From: an uncultured Acidaminococcus sp.
GTDB lineage: Bacteria; Bacillota_C; Negativicutes; Acidaminococcales; Acidaminococcaceae
Direction: 5' to 3'
Length of the DNA: 22,659 bases
NCBI GenBank assembly: GCA_900314165.1
Contig: OMUE01000002.1
Coordinates: 1-22,659 of the forward strand
Part shown: positions 1-7,568 of the stretch, in pieces
Layout of the letters: each line of letters starts with the position of its first letter
How positions within the stretch are numbered: position 1 is the first letter of the stretch
The notes under the pieces: model-generated
The model's input: the letters and a program-made list of their open reading frames with translations, nothing else
Databases searched by the model: none
What the model was told of the DNA's origin: nothing
Made by a program: the position numbers and the translations under genes

Positions 1-255
1 ATTTTGTCCCCAGAATGTTGTCCTATATAATTTATCCCAAATCATTTCGTGATTCAGAGGATTCATACCGATAATTAGTTTGCCAAAATTCTGGAGAATG
101 CCAAAAGCGGCAGATTGAGCTTCCCCATAGGCCAGGGCTGCTTCCCCATCCCCATAGATACCTGCGTCCGTATAAATCCGGCACACGATGGGACGCCAGT
201 GGCCTTTTTTAAAGTTTGTTTTCAAATGCAGGATTTCTACTTTTGTAATCTTCAT
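1..255 (-). CDS. Mandelate racemase/muconate lactonizing enzyme family protein (N-terminal part)
   Basis: The first 85 codons are present; the gene runs off the left edge. The protein begins MKITKVEILHLKTNF and contains GIYGDGEAALAYGE, then LNHEMIWDKLYRTTFWGQ. This is the N-terminal capping domain of the enolase superfamily, whose members abstract a proton next to a carboxylate and include sugar-acid dehydratases such as galactonate dehydratase. The catalytic barrel lies outside the window, so the substrate is open. The ATG at 255 follows an AAAGGAG ribosome binding site at about 262-268. It lies about 95 bases downstream of the SLC13 transporter on the same strand, so it may be the last gene of the thiolase operon. 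That would suggest the locus handles hydroxylated carboxylates. Family assignment is fairly sure; the function is not. Confidence 0.8.
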   Translation of the reverse strand, partial: MKITKVEILHLKTNFKKGHWRPIVCRIYTDAGIYGDGEAALAYGEAQSAAFGILQNFGKLIIGMNPLNHEMIWDKLYRTTFWGQN

Positions 256-273
256 AGTGTTCTCCTTTTAACG

Positions 274-314
274 AAAGGGCATAGCCAAGAAACATTTTCC
301 TGACTATGCCCTTT
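274..314 (-). terminator. Hairpin between the SLC13 transporter and MR/MLE genes
   Basis: An 11-bp perfect stem (AAAGGGCATAG at 274-284 with its complement at 304-314) encloses a 19-base loop. Read on the minus strand it follows the transporter gene, but only a weak T-run (TTTCGTT) comes after it, and the ribosome binding site of the next gene begins a few bases later. It could be a leaky terminator or attenuator that lowers expression of the downstream gene, or an mRNA-stabilising hairpin. Confidence 0.5.
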
Positions 315-350
315 TCAATTACTATCCTTTTTTAAACAACCTGGTTTACA

Positions 351-1685
351 TTACAGGAGCACCATAGGAGCTACTACGCATAGCAGAGCTACGCCCAGCA
401 GGAACAGCGGACCACCAATCTTGATAAAGTCCATAGGCTTATAGCCTGCAGGCAGAATCTGCATGTTTACAGCCGTACCAATGTGGGAAGCAATGGCCAT
501 GTTGGTCGTTGCACCGATAATGATGATGAACGGCAGAGGGCTGATGCCCAGAGTCTTAGCCATCGGGATAAAGATCGGAGAGAAGGCTGCTGCTACGGAG
601 CCATTCTGCATGACCAAGGTCAGGAAGCTCGTTAACACGATCAGTACCACCATCAGCATAGGAACAGAAGTATTCGGGCCATCGAATACGTTATTCAATA
701 CAGTATTAGCAATCAGTTTGCCAGCGCCGGATACATCGATACCGGTACCCAGAGCCGTTACAGCGCCGACCATGATCAGGATATCCCAATCCAGGCTGGC
801 CAGAGTCTTTTTCAGAGGTACAGTGCCCGTTACAAACAGAATCAAAGAACCAATCATAGCTACGTCAGCTATGTTCAAGTATTTCTTCCAGAAAGGAGTA
901 CCGGACAGGATGAAGCCGATGACGCAGAGGATCATAACAGTCAGAGAAATTTTGCCTTTCCAGGCCGGGATGTCTTTTGCCACAGTGGCATCAGAAGCCT
1001 TGAAATTGGAAACGGCATAAGCATTCCCATCATCGAAATGAGGGCTGCCGGGTTTCAGAGCCCATTCCAGGATATTGTACCCGAAAGTGCCCCAATACAG
1101 CAGCTGCAACAGGCAGACAGGCCACATAATCCGCGTCATATCGAATACGCCCATACCAGCTTCATAACCGGGAGTCCCCATGAGCACTGCGTTAGCAGCA
1201 ACCTGGGAAACGGAACCGGTCAGTGTGGAGCCGCCGCCGATGATGCAGGCGATACCGGCAGGCATGATGACCATCTTAGAACGGATCTTGCCATTAGAAC
1301 CAGCAGCTACGGATGCGATAATGGGCATCCACATTGCGATACAACCGGAGTTGCTCAGGAAAGCGGACATTACAGTACAAATCGTTACAACGATCAGAAT
1401 AAATGCTTTTTCGTTTTGAGCGATTTTGAATTCGCAAATCTTTGCACCAATCTTTTGTGCGATACCAGTTTGGAACAGTGCATCGCCAACAATCATCATA
1501 CCGGCTACCATGACGATGGAGCTGCCGCCAAAGCCGGAATAAATCTTACCCAGGGGCATCTTAGGGATAAAGATACCCATTGCCAATGCGCAGAATACTG
1601 CGACTTCACTCATCGGGAACTTGTTCCAGAAAAACAGGAACATCGTAATAATAGCGATGATAATTGCTATTGTACTCGGAGCCAT
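351..1685 (-). CDS. SLC13/DASS-type (ion transporter superfamily) carboxylate permease
   Basis: A 444-residue, almost wholly hydrophobic protein with about a dozen membrane segments. Two related signature loops are visible: SNSGCIAMWMPI at residues 111-122 and QNGSVAAAFSPIF from about 360. They occupy the places of the two SNT motifs that bind Na+ and carboxylate in the divalent-anion:sodium symporter family. The C-terminal HIGTAVNMQILPAGY resembles the family's PIGTPPN segment. It likely imports a di- or hydroxycarboxylate across the inner membrane. The start has an AGAGGTGA ribosome binding site. It lies 93 bases downstream of the 3-hydroxyacyl-CoA dehydrogenase on the same strand, so it probably belongs to the thiolase operon and brings in the pathway's substrate. 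The second motif departs from SNT, so cation coupling is uncertain. Confidence 0.8.
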   Translation of the reverse strand: MAPSTIAIIIAIITMFLFFWNKFPMSEVAVFCALAMGIFIPKMPLGKIYSGFGGSSIVMVAGMMIVGDALFQTGIAQKIGAKICEFKIAQNEKAFILIVVTICTVMSAFLSNSGCIAMWMPIIASVAAGSNGKIRSKMVIMPAGIACIIGGGSTLTGSVSQVAANAVLMGTPGYEAGMGVFDMTRIMWPVCLLQLLYWGTFGYNILEWALKPGSPHFDDGNAYAVSNFKASDATVAKDIPAWKGKISLTVMILCVIGFILSGTPFWKKYLNIADVAMIGSLILFVTGTVPLKKTLASLDWDILIMVGAVTALGTGIDVSGAGKLIANTVLNNVFDGPNTSVPMLMVVLIVLTSFLTLVMQNGSVAAAFSPIFIPMAKTLGISPLPFIIIIGATTNMAIASHIGTAVNMQILPAGYKPMDFIKIGGPLFLLGVALLCVVAPMVLL

Positions 1686-1778
1686 ATAAATTCACCTCTA
1701 ATATTTAACAGGAATACTTCTCTTTCCATTCGCGTGTCCAGGTTGTTTGCGTAAGGAAGACTTACCTTGATACCAACT

Positions 1779-2663
1779 TTATTTCTTCGTGTAGTCGTAC
1801 CAGCCTTTGCCAGTCTTGCGGCCGAATTCGCCTTTCTTGAATTTCTCGATAACCAGCGGGTTCGGAGCGTCGTACGGATCATGGCTTTCTGCATACCGAT
1901 CCACACGTACGTAGTAGTTCACATCAATACCGGTCAGGTCCATCAGTCTGAAGGGTCCCATAGGATAGTTCAGGCCTTTTTCGCAAGCCGTATCAATATC
2001 TTCTACGGAAGCGATGCCCTTTTGCAGCAGGTTCAGAGCTTCGTAAGCTACAGCAGCGTTGATTCTGTTTGCTACAAACCCTGCGATTTCCTTCTTCAGG
2101 ACGATAGGAGATTTACCGGTATTCAAAGCAAATGCTTTAGCCACTTGTGCAGTTTCTTCACTGGTGTGAGGTCCCTTCACAACTTCTACCAACTTCATCA
2201 CCAGAGCGGGGTTGAAGTAGTGCATGTTGCACAGCCGTTCCGGATTCGTAACAACATCAGCAATCTTGGAGCTTACAATATTGGAAGAGTTCGTAGCCAG
2301 AATAGTGTCCGGTTTTACGATCTTGCTAACCCGTTGGAACAGGTCTCTCTTAGCATCCAGTTTTTCGATGATGGCTTCAATGACGATATCCGCATCCTTT
2401 ACAGCCGCATCCACATCACCGATGACCGTCCATCTGGAAGCTACCAGATCTGCTTCTTCCTGGGTGATTCTGCCCTTAGCCACACGGCCGGCCAGATAAT
2501 CCTTAGCCCAGGCTGCTGCAGATTCTACAGCTTTGGGAAAGCTGTCGCACAAGGTTACGATATAGCCATGGTCTCTGCCGTTCAGGCAGCAGTTCATAGC
2601 AATCTGCCGACCCATAGCACCTGCACCAACAACTGCAACCCGTTTTACATCTTCAATCTTCAT
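1779..2663 (-). CDS. 3-hydroxyacyl-CoA dehydrogenase
   Basis: 294 residues, the usual length of stand-alone Hbd/FadB2-type enzymes. The protein oxidises an (S)-3-hydroxyacyl-CoA to a 3-oxoacyl-CoA with NAD+. The dinucleotide-binding GAGAMG is at residues 13-18. The catalytic pair is present as H148 in MHYFNP and E160 in KLVEVVKG, and FVANRI at about 196-201 supplies the conserved Asn. The stretch between the GAGAMG helix and the next strand (NCCLNGRDHGYIV) is longer than in typical Hbd proteins. The start has a strong AGGAGG site. It lies 39 bases after the thiolase gene on the same strand, so the two enzymes are co-expressed as consecutive pathway steps. Chain-length specificity cannot be told from sequence. 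Confidence 0.92.
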   Translation of the reverse strand: MKIEDVKRVAVVGAGAMGRQIAMNCCLNGRDHGYIVTLCDSFPKAVESAAAWAKDYLAGRVAKGRITQEEADLVASRWTVIGDVDAAVKDADIVIEAIIEKLDAKRDLFQRVSKIVKPDTILATNSSNIVSSKIADVVTNPERLCNMHYFNPALVMKLVEVVKGPHTSEETAQVAKAFALNTGKSPIVLKKEIAGFVANRINAAVAYEALNLLQKGIASVEDIDTACEKGLNYPMGPFRLMDLTGIDVNYYVRVDRYAESHDPYDAPNPLVIEKFKKGEFGRKTGKGWYDYTKK

Positions 2664-2702
2664 TCTTCTCGTCCTCCTATAGCAAATAGTTTCTAAACTA
2701 CA

Positions 2703-3887
2703 TTAAAGCCGTTCAATCATGGTAGCCATGGATTGACCACCGCCGATGCACAAGGTAGCTAAGCCGGTCTTGCCGCCCGTACGGATCAGGTTGTTCAGCA
2801 GAGTGATGATCAGTCTTGCACCGGTGCAGCCCAGAGGATGGCCCAGAGCAATGGCGCCGCCGCTGATGTTGACCTTGGCAGGATCCAGTTTCAGATCTCT
2901 GACGCAGGCCACGGACTGGGAAGCAAACGCTTCGTTCAGTTCTACCAGGTCGATCTGGTCCACAGTCATGCCCATTTCCTTCAACAGCTTCGTAGTGGAA
3001 ACCACAGGACCATAGCCCATGATTTCAGGATCCAGAGCTGCCCGGGCGATACCCGTAATCTTAGCCAGAGGTTTCAGGCCCGTTTCTTTCACTTTCTTCT
3101 CGCTCATGAGTACCATGGCGGAAGCCCCATCATTCAGCCCGCAGGCGTTACCAGCCGTAACCGTGCCATCCGGTTTAACGATTGGTTTCAGTTTGGCCAG
3201 GATTTCCATACTGGTCTTCGGTTTGATGAATTCATCTTCTGCAAAATCAAATTCCTGTTTCTTCAGTTTTACATGGACAGGAACGATTTCATTCTTGAAG
3301 TACCCTTTTTCTCTGGCTTCTGCAGCTTTATGCTGGCTTTCGCAAGCGAAGGCATCCTGCATTTCCCGGGTGATACCGAACCGTTCGGCCACGTTTTCAG
3401 CCGTCTTGGACATGCTCATGAGACCGTACAGAGAGGCAGGCTGGTCAGCCAGGCCACCTTCAATGTTGGAATCCACCAGTTTCATAGGACCATCACCCCA
3501 ACGGCCCTGCCGGATGTACATAGGTGCACGGCTCATGTTATCCGTGCCGCCTACCACAACTGTATCCGCCATGCCCAGCCAGATTTCTTCACAGCCATTG
3601 AGCGTAGCCTGCATGGAAGAAGCACACAGACGGTTGACCGTATAGCCGGGAACCGTTACAGGCATGCCGGCTTCCAGAGCCACATACCGGGCAATATTAG
3701 AAGCTTCGGAGCTTTGCCGAACTTCGCCCAGAATCACTTCATCCACCATATCACCTGTAATATTGGCACGGTTCATAACCTCTTTAACCACCGTAGTTGC
3801 CAAAGTATGGGCCGGAACACTCTTCAAAGATCCACCATACTTACCAATAGCAGTACGGCAGCCGCCCATAATGTAAACATTTTCCAT
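2703..3887 (-). CDS. Acetyl-CoA C-acyltransferase (thiolase)
   Basis: A 394-residue thiolase that cleaves a 3-oxoacyl-CoA with free CoA to acetyl-CoA and a shortened acyl-CoA, or runs the reverse condensation. All catalytic residues are visible: the acylated Cys C88 in NRLCASSMQ, the NEAFA segment, H350 in GGAIALGHPLG and C380 in CIGGGQS. I use the ATG at 3887 rather than the one at 3893. It gives a proper gap to the AAAGGGG ribosome binding site (the upstream ATG leaves three bases) and places RTAIG at residue 11, as in other thiolases. It is the first gene of the leftward operon and sits behind a sigma-54 promoter at 3938-3953. Acetoacetyl-CoA is a likely substrate, but longer or dicarboxylic 3-oxoacyl-CoAs are possible. 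Confidence 0.93.
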   Translation of the reverse strand: MENVYIMGGCRTAIGKYGGSLKSVPAHTLATTVVKEVMNRANITGDMVDEVILGEVRQSSEASNIARYVALEAGMPVTVPGYTVNRLCASSMQATLNGCEEIWLGMADTVVVGGTDNMSRAPMYIRQGRWGDGPMKLVDSNIEGGLADQPASLYGLMSMSKTAENVAERFGITREMQDAFACESQHKAAEAREKGYFKNEIVPVHVKLKKQEFDFAEDEFIKPKTSMEILAKLKPIVKPDGTVTAGNACGLNDGASAMVLMSEKKVKETGLKPLAKITGIARAALDPEIMGYGPVVSTTKLLKEMGMTVDQIDLVELNEAFASQSVACVRDLKLDPAKVNISGGAIALGHPLGCTGARLIITLLNNLIRTGGKTGLATLCIGGGQSMATMIERL

Positions 3888-3937
3888 ATTCATAATCCCC
3901 TTTCGGTTGTTAAATTAATTTCTCGCTTTATTTTTCT

Positions 3938-3953
3938 AGCAAAAACCGTGCCA
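3938..3953 (-). promoter_or_regulatory. Sigma-54 (-24/-12) promoter for the thiolase operon
   Basis: On the minus strand this reads TGGCACGGTTTTTGCT, a full match to the RpoN consensus TGGCACG-N4-TTGCW with the invariant GG and GC in the correct register. Transcription should start near 3928, about 40 bases before the thiolase start codon. The 16 bases are identical to the opposed promoter at 4189-4204. Confidence 0.93.
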
Positions 3954-4044
3954 ATTTATTTCTTGTCCAATTTTTTTCCTAAAGTAATTAAAAAATCCCT
4001 GGATTCACCGTTTTCAGGTAATTCTGTGTATGCGAATTATTTTG

Positions 4045-4185
4045 TGCATATGTGCAATAATGCACTTTTTTTGCACAACTGCATTGCACGTATTTCACTT
4101 TTATTGCACAATCCTGCAATTTGCAGATTTATCGGAATCTACTAGTATTTCTTGCACATTTTCACTATTTTTTGCATTTATTGCA
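4045..4185. promoter_or_regulatory. Cluster of TGCA half-sites, likely activator binding region (UAS)
   Basis: The gene-free stretch 3888-4252 (365 bases) is AT-rich and holds two opposed sigma-54 promoters. Between them TGCA occurs twelve times in 141 bases (first bases 4045, 4053, 4061, 4072, 4080, 4085, 4105, 4115, 4122, 4153, 4173, 4182), many as TTGCAC/GTGCAA. The first three are spaced exactly 8 apart. Palindromes include GTGCAATAATGCAC (4052-4065) and TTGCACAATCCTGCAA (4104-4119). Fis-type activators such as NtrC bind TGCAC...GTGCA dyads, so this is inferred to be the enhancer used by the sigma-54 activator encoded at 8877-10298 and shared by both promoters. Confidence 0.7.
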
Positions 4186-4188
4186 GAT

Positions 4189-4204
4189 TGGCACGGTTTT
4201 TGCT
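4189..4204 (+). promoter_or_regulatory. Sigma-54 (-24/-12) promoter for the crotonase-dehydratase operon
   Basis: TGGCACGGTTTTTGCT matches the RpoN consensus, with GG at 4190-4191 and GC at 4202-4203. Transcription is expected to start near 4215, about 38 bases before the chosen GTG start of the crotonase gene. It is identical over 16 bases to the minus-strand promoter at 3938-3953. Confidence 0.94.
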
Positions 4205-4252
4205 TGTAGATAAAAGTGAAAGCTGAAACAGCTAATGACGGAGGTGCTTATT

Positions 4253-5035
4253 GTGGATCTGAAAAATGTCCTTTATGAGGTAAAGAATCATATAGGCTAT
4301 ATCACCTTGAACCGGCCGGACGTTTATAACGCCCTATCCCCGGAAATGTGGAAGGATCTGTCCACGGCTATTGATGCCGCCAGAGCGGATAGCGAAGTAA
4401 GAGTCGTCATCCTCACCGGTGCAGGCGACAAAGCCCTGGCCAGCGGCGCGGATATCCGGGAACTCCACGCAAGAGATTATATGGAACAGATGAAGGGAAC
4501 AGCTACCAATACGCTGTACAACCTTGAGTCTTTGGATAAGCCGACAATCTGTGCTATCAACGGCTGGGCCCTTGGAGGCGGCTGCGAAGTAGCAGAAGCC
4601 TGCGATATCCGGATTGCCACGAAACGGTCGAAATTTGGTCAGCCGGAAATCAACCTGGGCATTATCCCCGGTGCCGGCGGTACCCAACGGCTGGCTAGAC
4701 TGGTGGGCCTGGCAAAAGCCAAAGAGCTCATCTTCACGGGCAAGATTATTACCGCAGAAGAAGCAGAAAAAATCGGTCTGGTAAACCAGCTGACGGAAAA
4801 TACCCGGGAAGACCTGATGGCCGCTGCAGAAGAAATGGCCCAGACCATTGCCAAGAAAGGCCCGGTAGCTCTGCGGATGGCTAAAATCGCCGTGGAATGT
4901 GGGGCCAACGCAGACATCAAAACTGGTCTCATGTTGGAAAAACTGGCTCAGACCATTGCAATGAGTACGGAAGACAGAAAAGAAGGGACTCTGGCCTTTA
5001 TTGAAAAGCGGAAAGCAAATTTCCAAGGCCGTTAA
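4253..5035 (+). CDS. Enoyl-CoA hydratase/isomerase (crotonase family)
   Basis: Crotonase-fold enzyme, 260 residues, like clostridial Crt. It would add water to a 2-enoyl-CoA to give the 3-hydroxyacyl-CoA. The oxyanion-hole segments ASGADIRE and NGWALGGGC are present, and both catalytic glutamates are kept (E112 in GGGCE, E132 in GQPEINLG). I chose the GTG at 4253: a GGAGG at 4240-4244 lies 8 bases upstream of it, whereas the in-frame ATG at 4235 has no ribosome binding site and would add six unusual residues. It is the first gene of the rightward sigma-54 operon, 30 bases before the CoA-transferase. Two catalytic Glu favour hydratase over isomerase. In this operon its natural substrate would be the enoyl-CoA released by the dehydratase. 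Confidence 0.9.
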   Translation: MDLKNVLYEVKNHIGYITLNRPDVYNALSPEMWKDLSTAIDAARADSEVRVVILTGAGDKALASGADIRELHARDYMEQMKGTATNTLYNLESLDKPTICAINGWALGGGCEVAEACDIRIATKRSKFGQPEINLGIIPGAGGTQRLARLVGLAKAKELIFTGKIITAEEAEKIGLVNQLTENTREDLMAAAEEMAQTIAKKGPVALRMAKIAVECGANADIKTGLMLEKLAQTIAMSTEDRKEGTLAFIEKRKANFQGR

Positions 5036-5065
5036 TCTAAACAAAATTTGAGGAGGAATCTTTTT

Positions 5066-6268
5066 ATGAAACCGATGGAAGGACTAAAAGTCGTTGAATT
5101 AGCATCTATGTTAGCAGGTCCTATGACCTCCAGAATTCTGGCAGAATGGGGCGCTGATGTCATCAAAGTAGAAACGGTCCATGGGGATGCCTGGAGAAAA
5201 CAGGGCGGGACCACCATGTCCCCCACTACGGATGTGGCCAACCCTAACTTCGATATGCAGAACATGAACAAACGCTTCATTTCCCTGAACCTGAGAACGG
5301 AAAAAGGCAAAGAAGTCATGATGAAGCTGTTGTCGGAAGCTGACGTCTTCGTAACGAACTTCCGTGAAAAAGCTCTGGAAGGCATGGGCCTTTCCTTTGC
5401 CCAGTTACATCCGAAATTCCCGAAACTGGTGCACGCAGCTGTACTGGGCTATGGTGAAAAAGGTCCGGATGCCAACAAACCCGGCTACGACTACACAGCT
5501 TTCTTCTCTAGAAGCGGCCTGATGATTGACCTGTCTCCTAAAGGAGCCGGCCCGTTGATTCCTATCGGCGGCGTTGGTGACCACAGCGTAGCTGTAGCTC
5601 TGGCCGGTGGTATTGCGGCTGCCCTGTTCCAGAGAAGCCGTACGGGTGAAGGCGACAGAGTCACCGTATCCCTGCTGCAAGCTGCTACGTTCATCCTGTG
5701 CACTGGTATCCTGAACGGTGTCAATGGCCGTGAGCTGCCTCGTGACCGGTATGACTGCGGCCATGCCTGCAGCAACAACTATCAGGGCTCTGACGGTGAA
5801 TGGTTCTACCTGGCCGTCATCGATTACCGCCGGTTCAAAGAATTTGTGACTTTGATTGGTTTGCCTGAACTGGCGGATGATCCTCGTTTCAATACCCAGG
5901 AAGCCTACTATAAGAACAAGACCATTCTGACAAAGATCTTCGACAAGAAGTTTGCAGAACACGATGTTCCTTACTGGCACAAACTGTTGGAAGAACACGA
6001 TATGCCTCACGAAGTGCTGCGTCACTTCAAAGATGTGCCCGATGATCCTCAGACCATCGCCAACAACTATGGCTATAGATATACTTACTCCGATGGCACC
6101 AAGACCTGGTTCTCCAATGGTCCTGTACACTTTGGTTCCCTGGATCCCGCTACGATTCCTTTCAAACCCTCCGGCAAGCTGGGTGCTGATACCCGTACCG
6201 TGTTGGAAGAAATCGGCTATTCTGATAAGGATATCGACGCCATGTACGCGGAAGAAGATATTAAATAA
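5066..6268 (+). CDS. Class III (CaiB/BaiF, HadA-like) CoA-transferase
   Basis: A 400-residue family III CoA-transferase, which moves CoA between carboxylic acids. The N-terminal GLKVVELASMLAGPM and ADVIKVE segments are typical. The catalytic aspartate that forms the acyl-anhydride is D172 in GGVGDHSVA. The ATG at 5066 follows GAGGAGG with good spacing. The operon position, crotonase upstream and dehydratase subunits downstream, matches the had and fld clusters of clostridia. There this enzyme activates an (R)-2-hydroxyacid by taking CoA from the pathway's acyl-CoA product. It shares family and many motifs with the second transferase at 10368-11576 but is clearly not a recent duplicate. The acid it activates is unknown. 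Confidence 0.9.
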   Translation: MKPMEGLKVVELASMLAGPMTSRILAEWGADVIKVETVHGDAWRKQGGTTMSPTTDVANPNFDMQNMNKRFISLNLRTEKGKEVMMKLLSEADVFVTNFREKALEGMGLSFAQLHPKFPKLVHAAVLGYGEKGPDANKPGYDYTAFFSRSGLMIDLSPKGAGPLIPIGGVGDHSVAVALAGGIAAALFQRSRTGEGDRVTVSLLQAATFILCTGILNGVNGRELPRDRYDCGHACSNNYQGSDGEWFYLAVIDYRRFKEFVTLIGLPELADDPRFNTQEAYYKNKTILTKIFDKKFAEHDVPYWHKLLEEHDMPHEVLRHFKDVPDDPQTIANNYGYRYTYSDGTKTWFSNGPVHFGSLDPATIPFKPSGKLGADTRTVLEEIGYSDKDIDAMYAEEDIK

Positions 6269-6281
6269 GAGGTGATTATAA

Positions 6282-7568
6282 ATGGCTGATGAAAAAGTGA
6301 CAACTGCGGCTCCTGCTAAGCCAAAGCGTCCGAAAGCAAAATCCATGCTCATGATTGGTGAACAGACCAAAGGACTGTATGAGGCAGCTCGTCAGGCCAA
6401 AGCAAACGGGGAAAAGGTTGGTTGGTCCGCCTCTATCTTCCCGCAGGAAATTGCAGAAACTCTTGGTTTGGTCGTATTGTATCCGGAAAACCACTCCGCC
6501 GGTATTGCTGCCCGTCATCAGGCTGATCCGTTTCTGCAGGAATGCGAGGGTCCCCTGGGCTATAACAATGACCTGTGCGCTTATGCGAAAGTTAACCTGG
6601 CTTATGCCTCCGTCTTAAACGGTGAAGCCAATGTAGAACTTCCCGACGGTGGGAACCTGGTAAAACCGGACTTTCTGCTGCTGACGAACAATATCTGCAC
6701 CCAGTTGACGAAATGGTATGAAAACCTGGCTTATCAGCTGAAGATTCCTGTGTTCTTCATCGATACCTGCTACAACCCCTGGGACTATGTAACAGAAAGC
6801 AGAGTCCGTTACGTCCGTGCCCAGATTGATCAGCTTATCAAAGACCTGTGTGAATTCACGGGCAAGAAATGGGATGACGAACGGTTCAAGAAGATCATGA
6901 AGATCAGTCAGCGCAACAGCTATTTGTGGGAACGTGCCAACAACCTGATGGACAAGAAACCGTCTCCTCTGAGCGGCTTCGAACTGTTCAACTACATGTC
7001 CTGCATGGTCTGCCACAGAGGCAAGGAAACCACTACGGCTATCCTGGAACAGCTGAACAAAGAAATTGAAAAGCATATTGCAGAAGGAACATCCACGTAT
7101 CCTGTAAAAGAAAATTACCGGGTTTCCTGGGATGGTATCGCCTGCTGGCCGTATCTTCGCCACAACCTGCATACCCTGAAACAATACGGGATCAATATGG
7201 TAGCTTCCAGCTATGGTAAAGCTTGGGCTATTGAATACGAAGACCTGGATGGAATGGCTCGTGCTTACTGCTTCGCTTCTACGAACGGTGATAACGCCAC
7301 GACCATGATCCACCGCCGTCTGGAAGCTCTGAAGCGGTTCGGCTGCGAAGGTACAATCTATCATGTAAACCGCAGCTGCAAAGTTATGGATTGTCAGATG
7401 ATGGAAGTACAGCGTCAGCTGTCCAAATTGGCCGGCGTGCCTTTCACGTCCTTTGATGGTGACCAGGCAGACTATCGGAACTACAGCGAAGCTCAATTCG
7501 AAACCCGTATCCAGGGCCTGGTTGAAATCATGGAACAAAATAAACAAAAGAAGGAGGCCGCCAAATAA
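6282..7568 (+). CDS. 2-hydroxyacyl-CoA dehydratase, alpha subunit
   Basis: A 428-residue member of the HgdA/HadB/LcdA family, the [4Fe-4S] alpha subunit of the radical enzyme that removes water from (R)-2-hydroxyacyl-CoA to form the 2-enoyl-CoA. Likely cluster cysteines are C99 in NNDLCAYAKVN, C139 in LLTNNICTQ and C366 in VNRSCKVMD. SASIFPQEI, ENHSAGIAARHQ and FDGDQADYRNYSEAQF are family hallmarks. From memory, length and motif spacing are closer to lactoyl-CoA dehydratase LcdA (about 428 residues) than to 2-hydroxyglutaryl-CoA dehydratase HgdA (477). Residues 1-20 are a Lys/Pro/Ala-rich extension. The start has a GAGGTG site 13 bases after the CoA-transferase; the stop overlaps the beta-subunit start by one base (TAATG). 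The ATP-driven activator (HgdC type) it needs is not in this window. Confidence 0.9.
   Translation: MADEKVTTAAPAKPKRPKAKSMLMIGEQTKGLYEAARQAKANGEKVGWSASIFPQEIAETLGLVVLYPENHSAGIAARHQADPFLQECEGPLGYNNDLCAYAKVNLAYASVLNGEANVELPDGGNLVKPDFLLLTNNICTQLTKWYENLAYQLKIPVFFIDTCYNPWDYVTESRVRYVRAQIDQLIKDLCEFTGKKWDDERFKKIMKISQRNSYLWERANNLMDKKPSPLSGFELFNYMSCMVCHRGKETTTAILEQLNKEIEKHIAEGTSTYPVKENYRVSWDGIACWPYLRHNLHTLKQYGINMVASSYGKAWAIEYEDLDGMARAYCFASTNGDNATTMIHRRLEALKRFGCEGTIYHVNRSCKVMDCQMMEVQRQLSKLAGVPFTSFDGDQADYRNYSEAQFETRIQGLVEIMEQNKQKKEAAK

Noticed and set aside
1038..1754. A 238-codon plus-strand frame opposite the transporter
   Set aside because: Composition is His/Asp/Cys-rich and non-globular, with no start signal; it is the shadow of a membrane protein gene.
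2838..4145. Long open frame on the plus strand opposite the thiolase gene and part of the promoter region
   Set aside because: It mirrors the codon pattern of a certain thiolase, has no ribosome binding site or family motif, and runs into the sigma-54 promoter region.
4235..4252. ATG at 4235 as the crotonase start
   Set aside because: No ribosome binding site precedes it, and the GGAGG at 4240-4244 is placed for the GTG at 4253.
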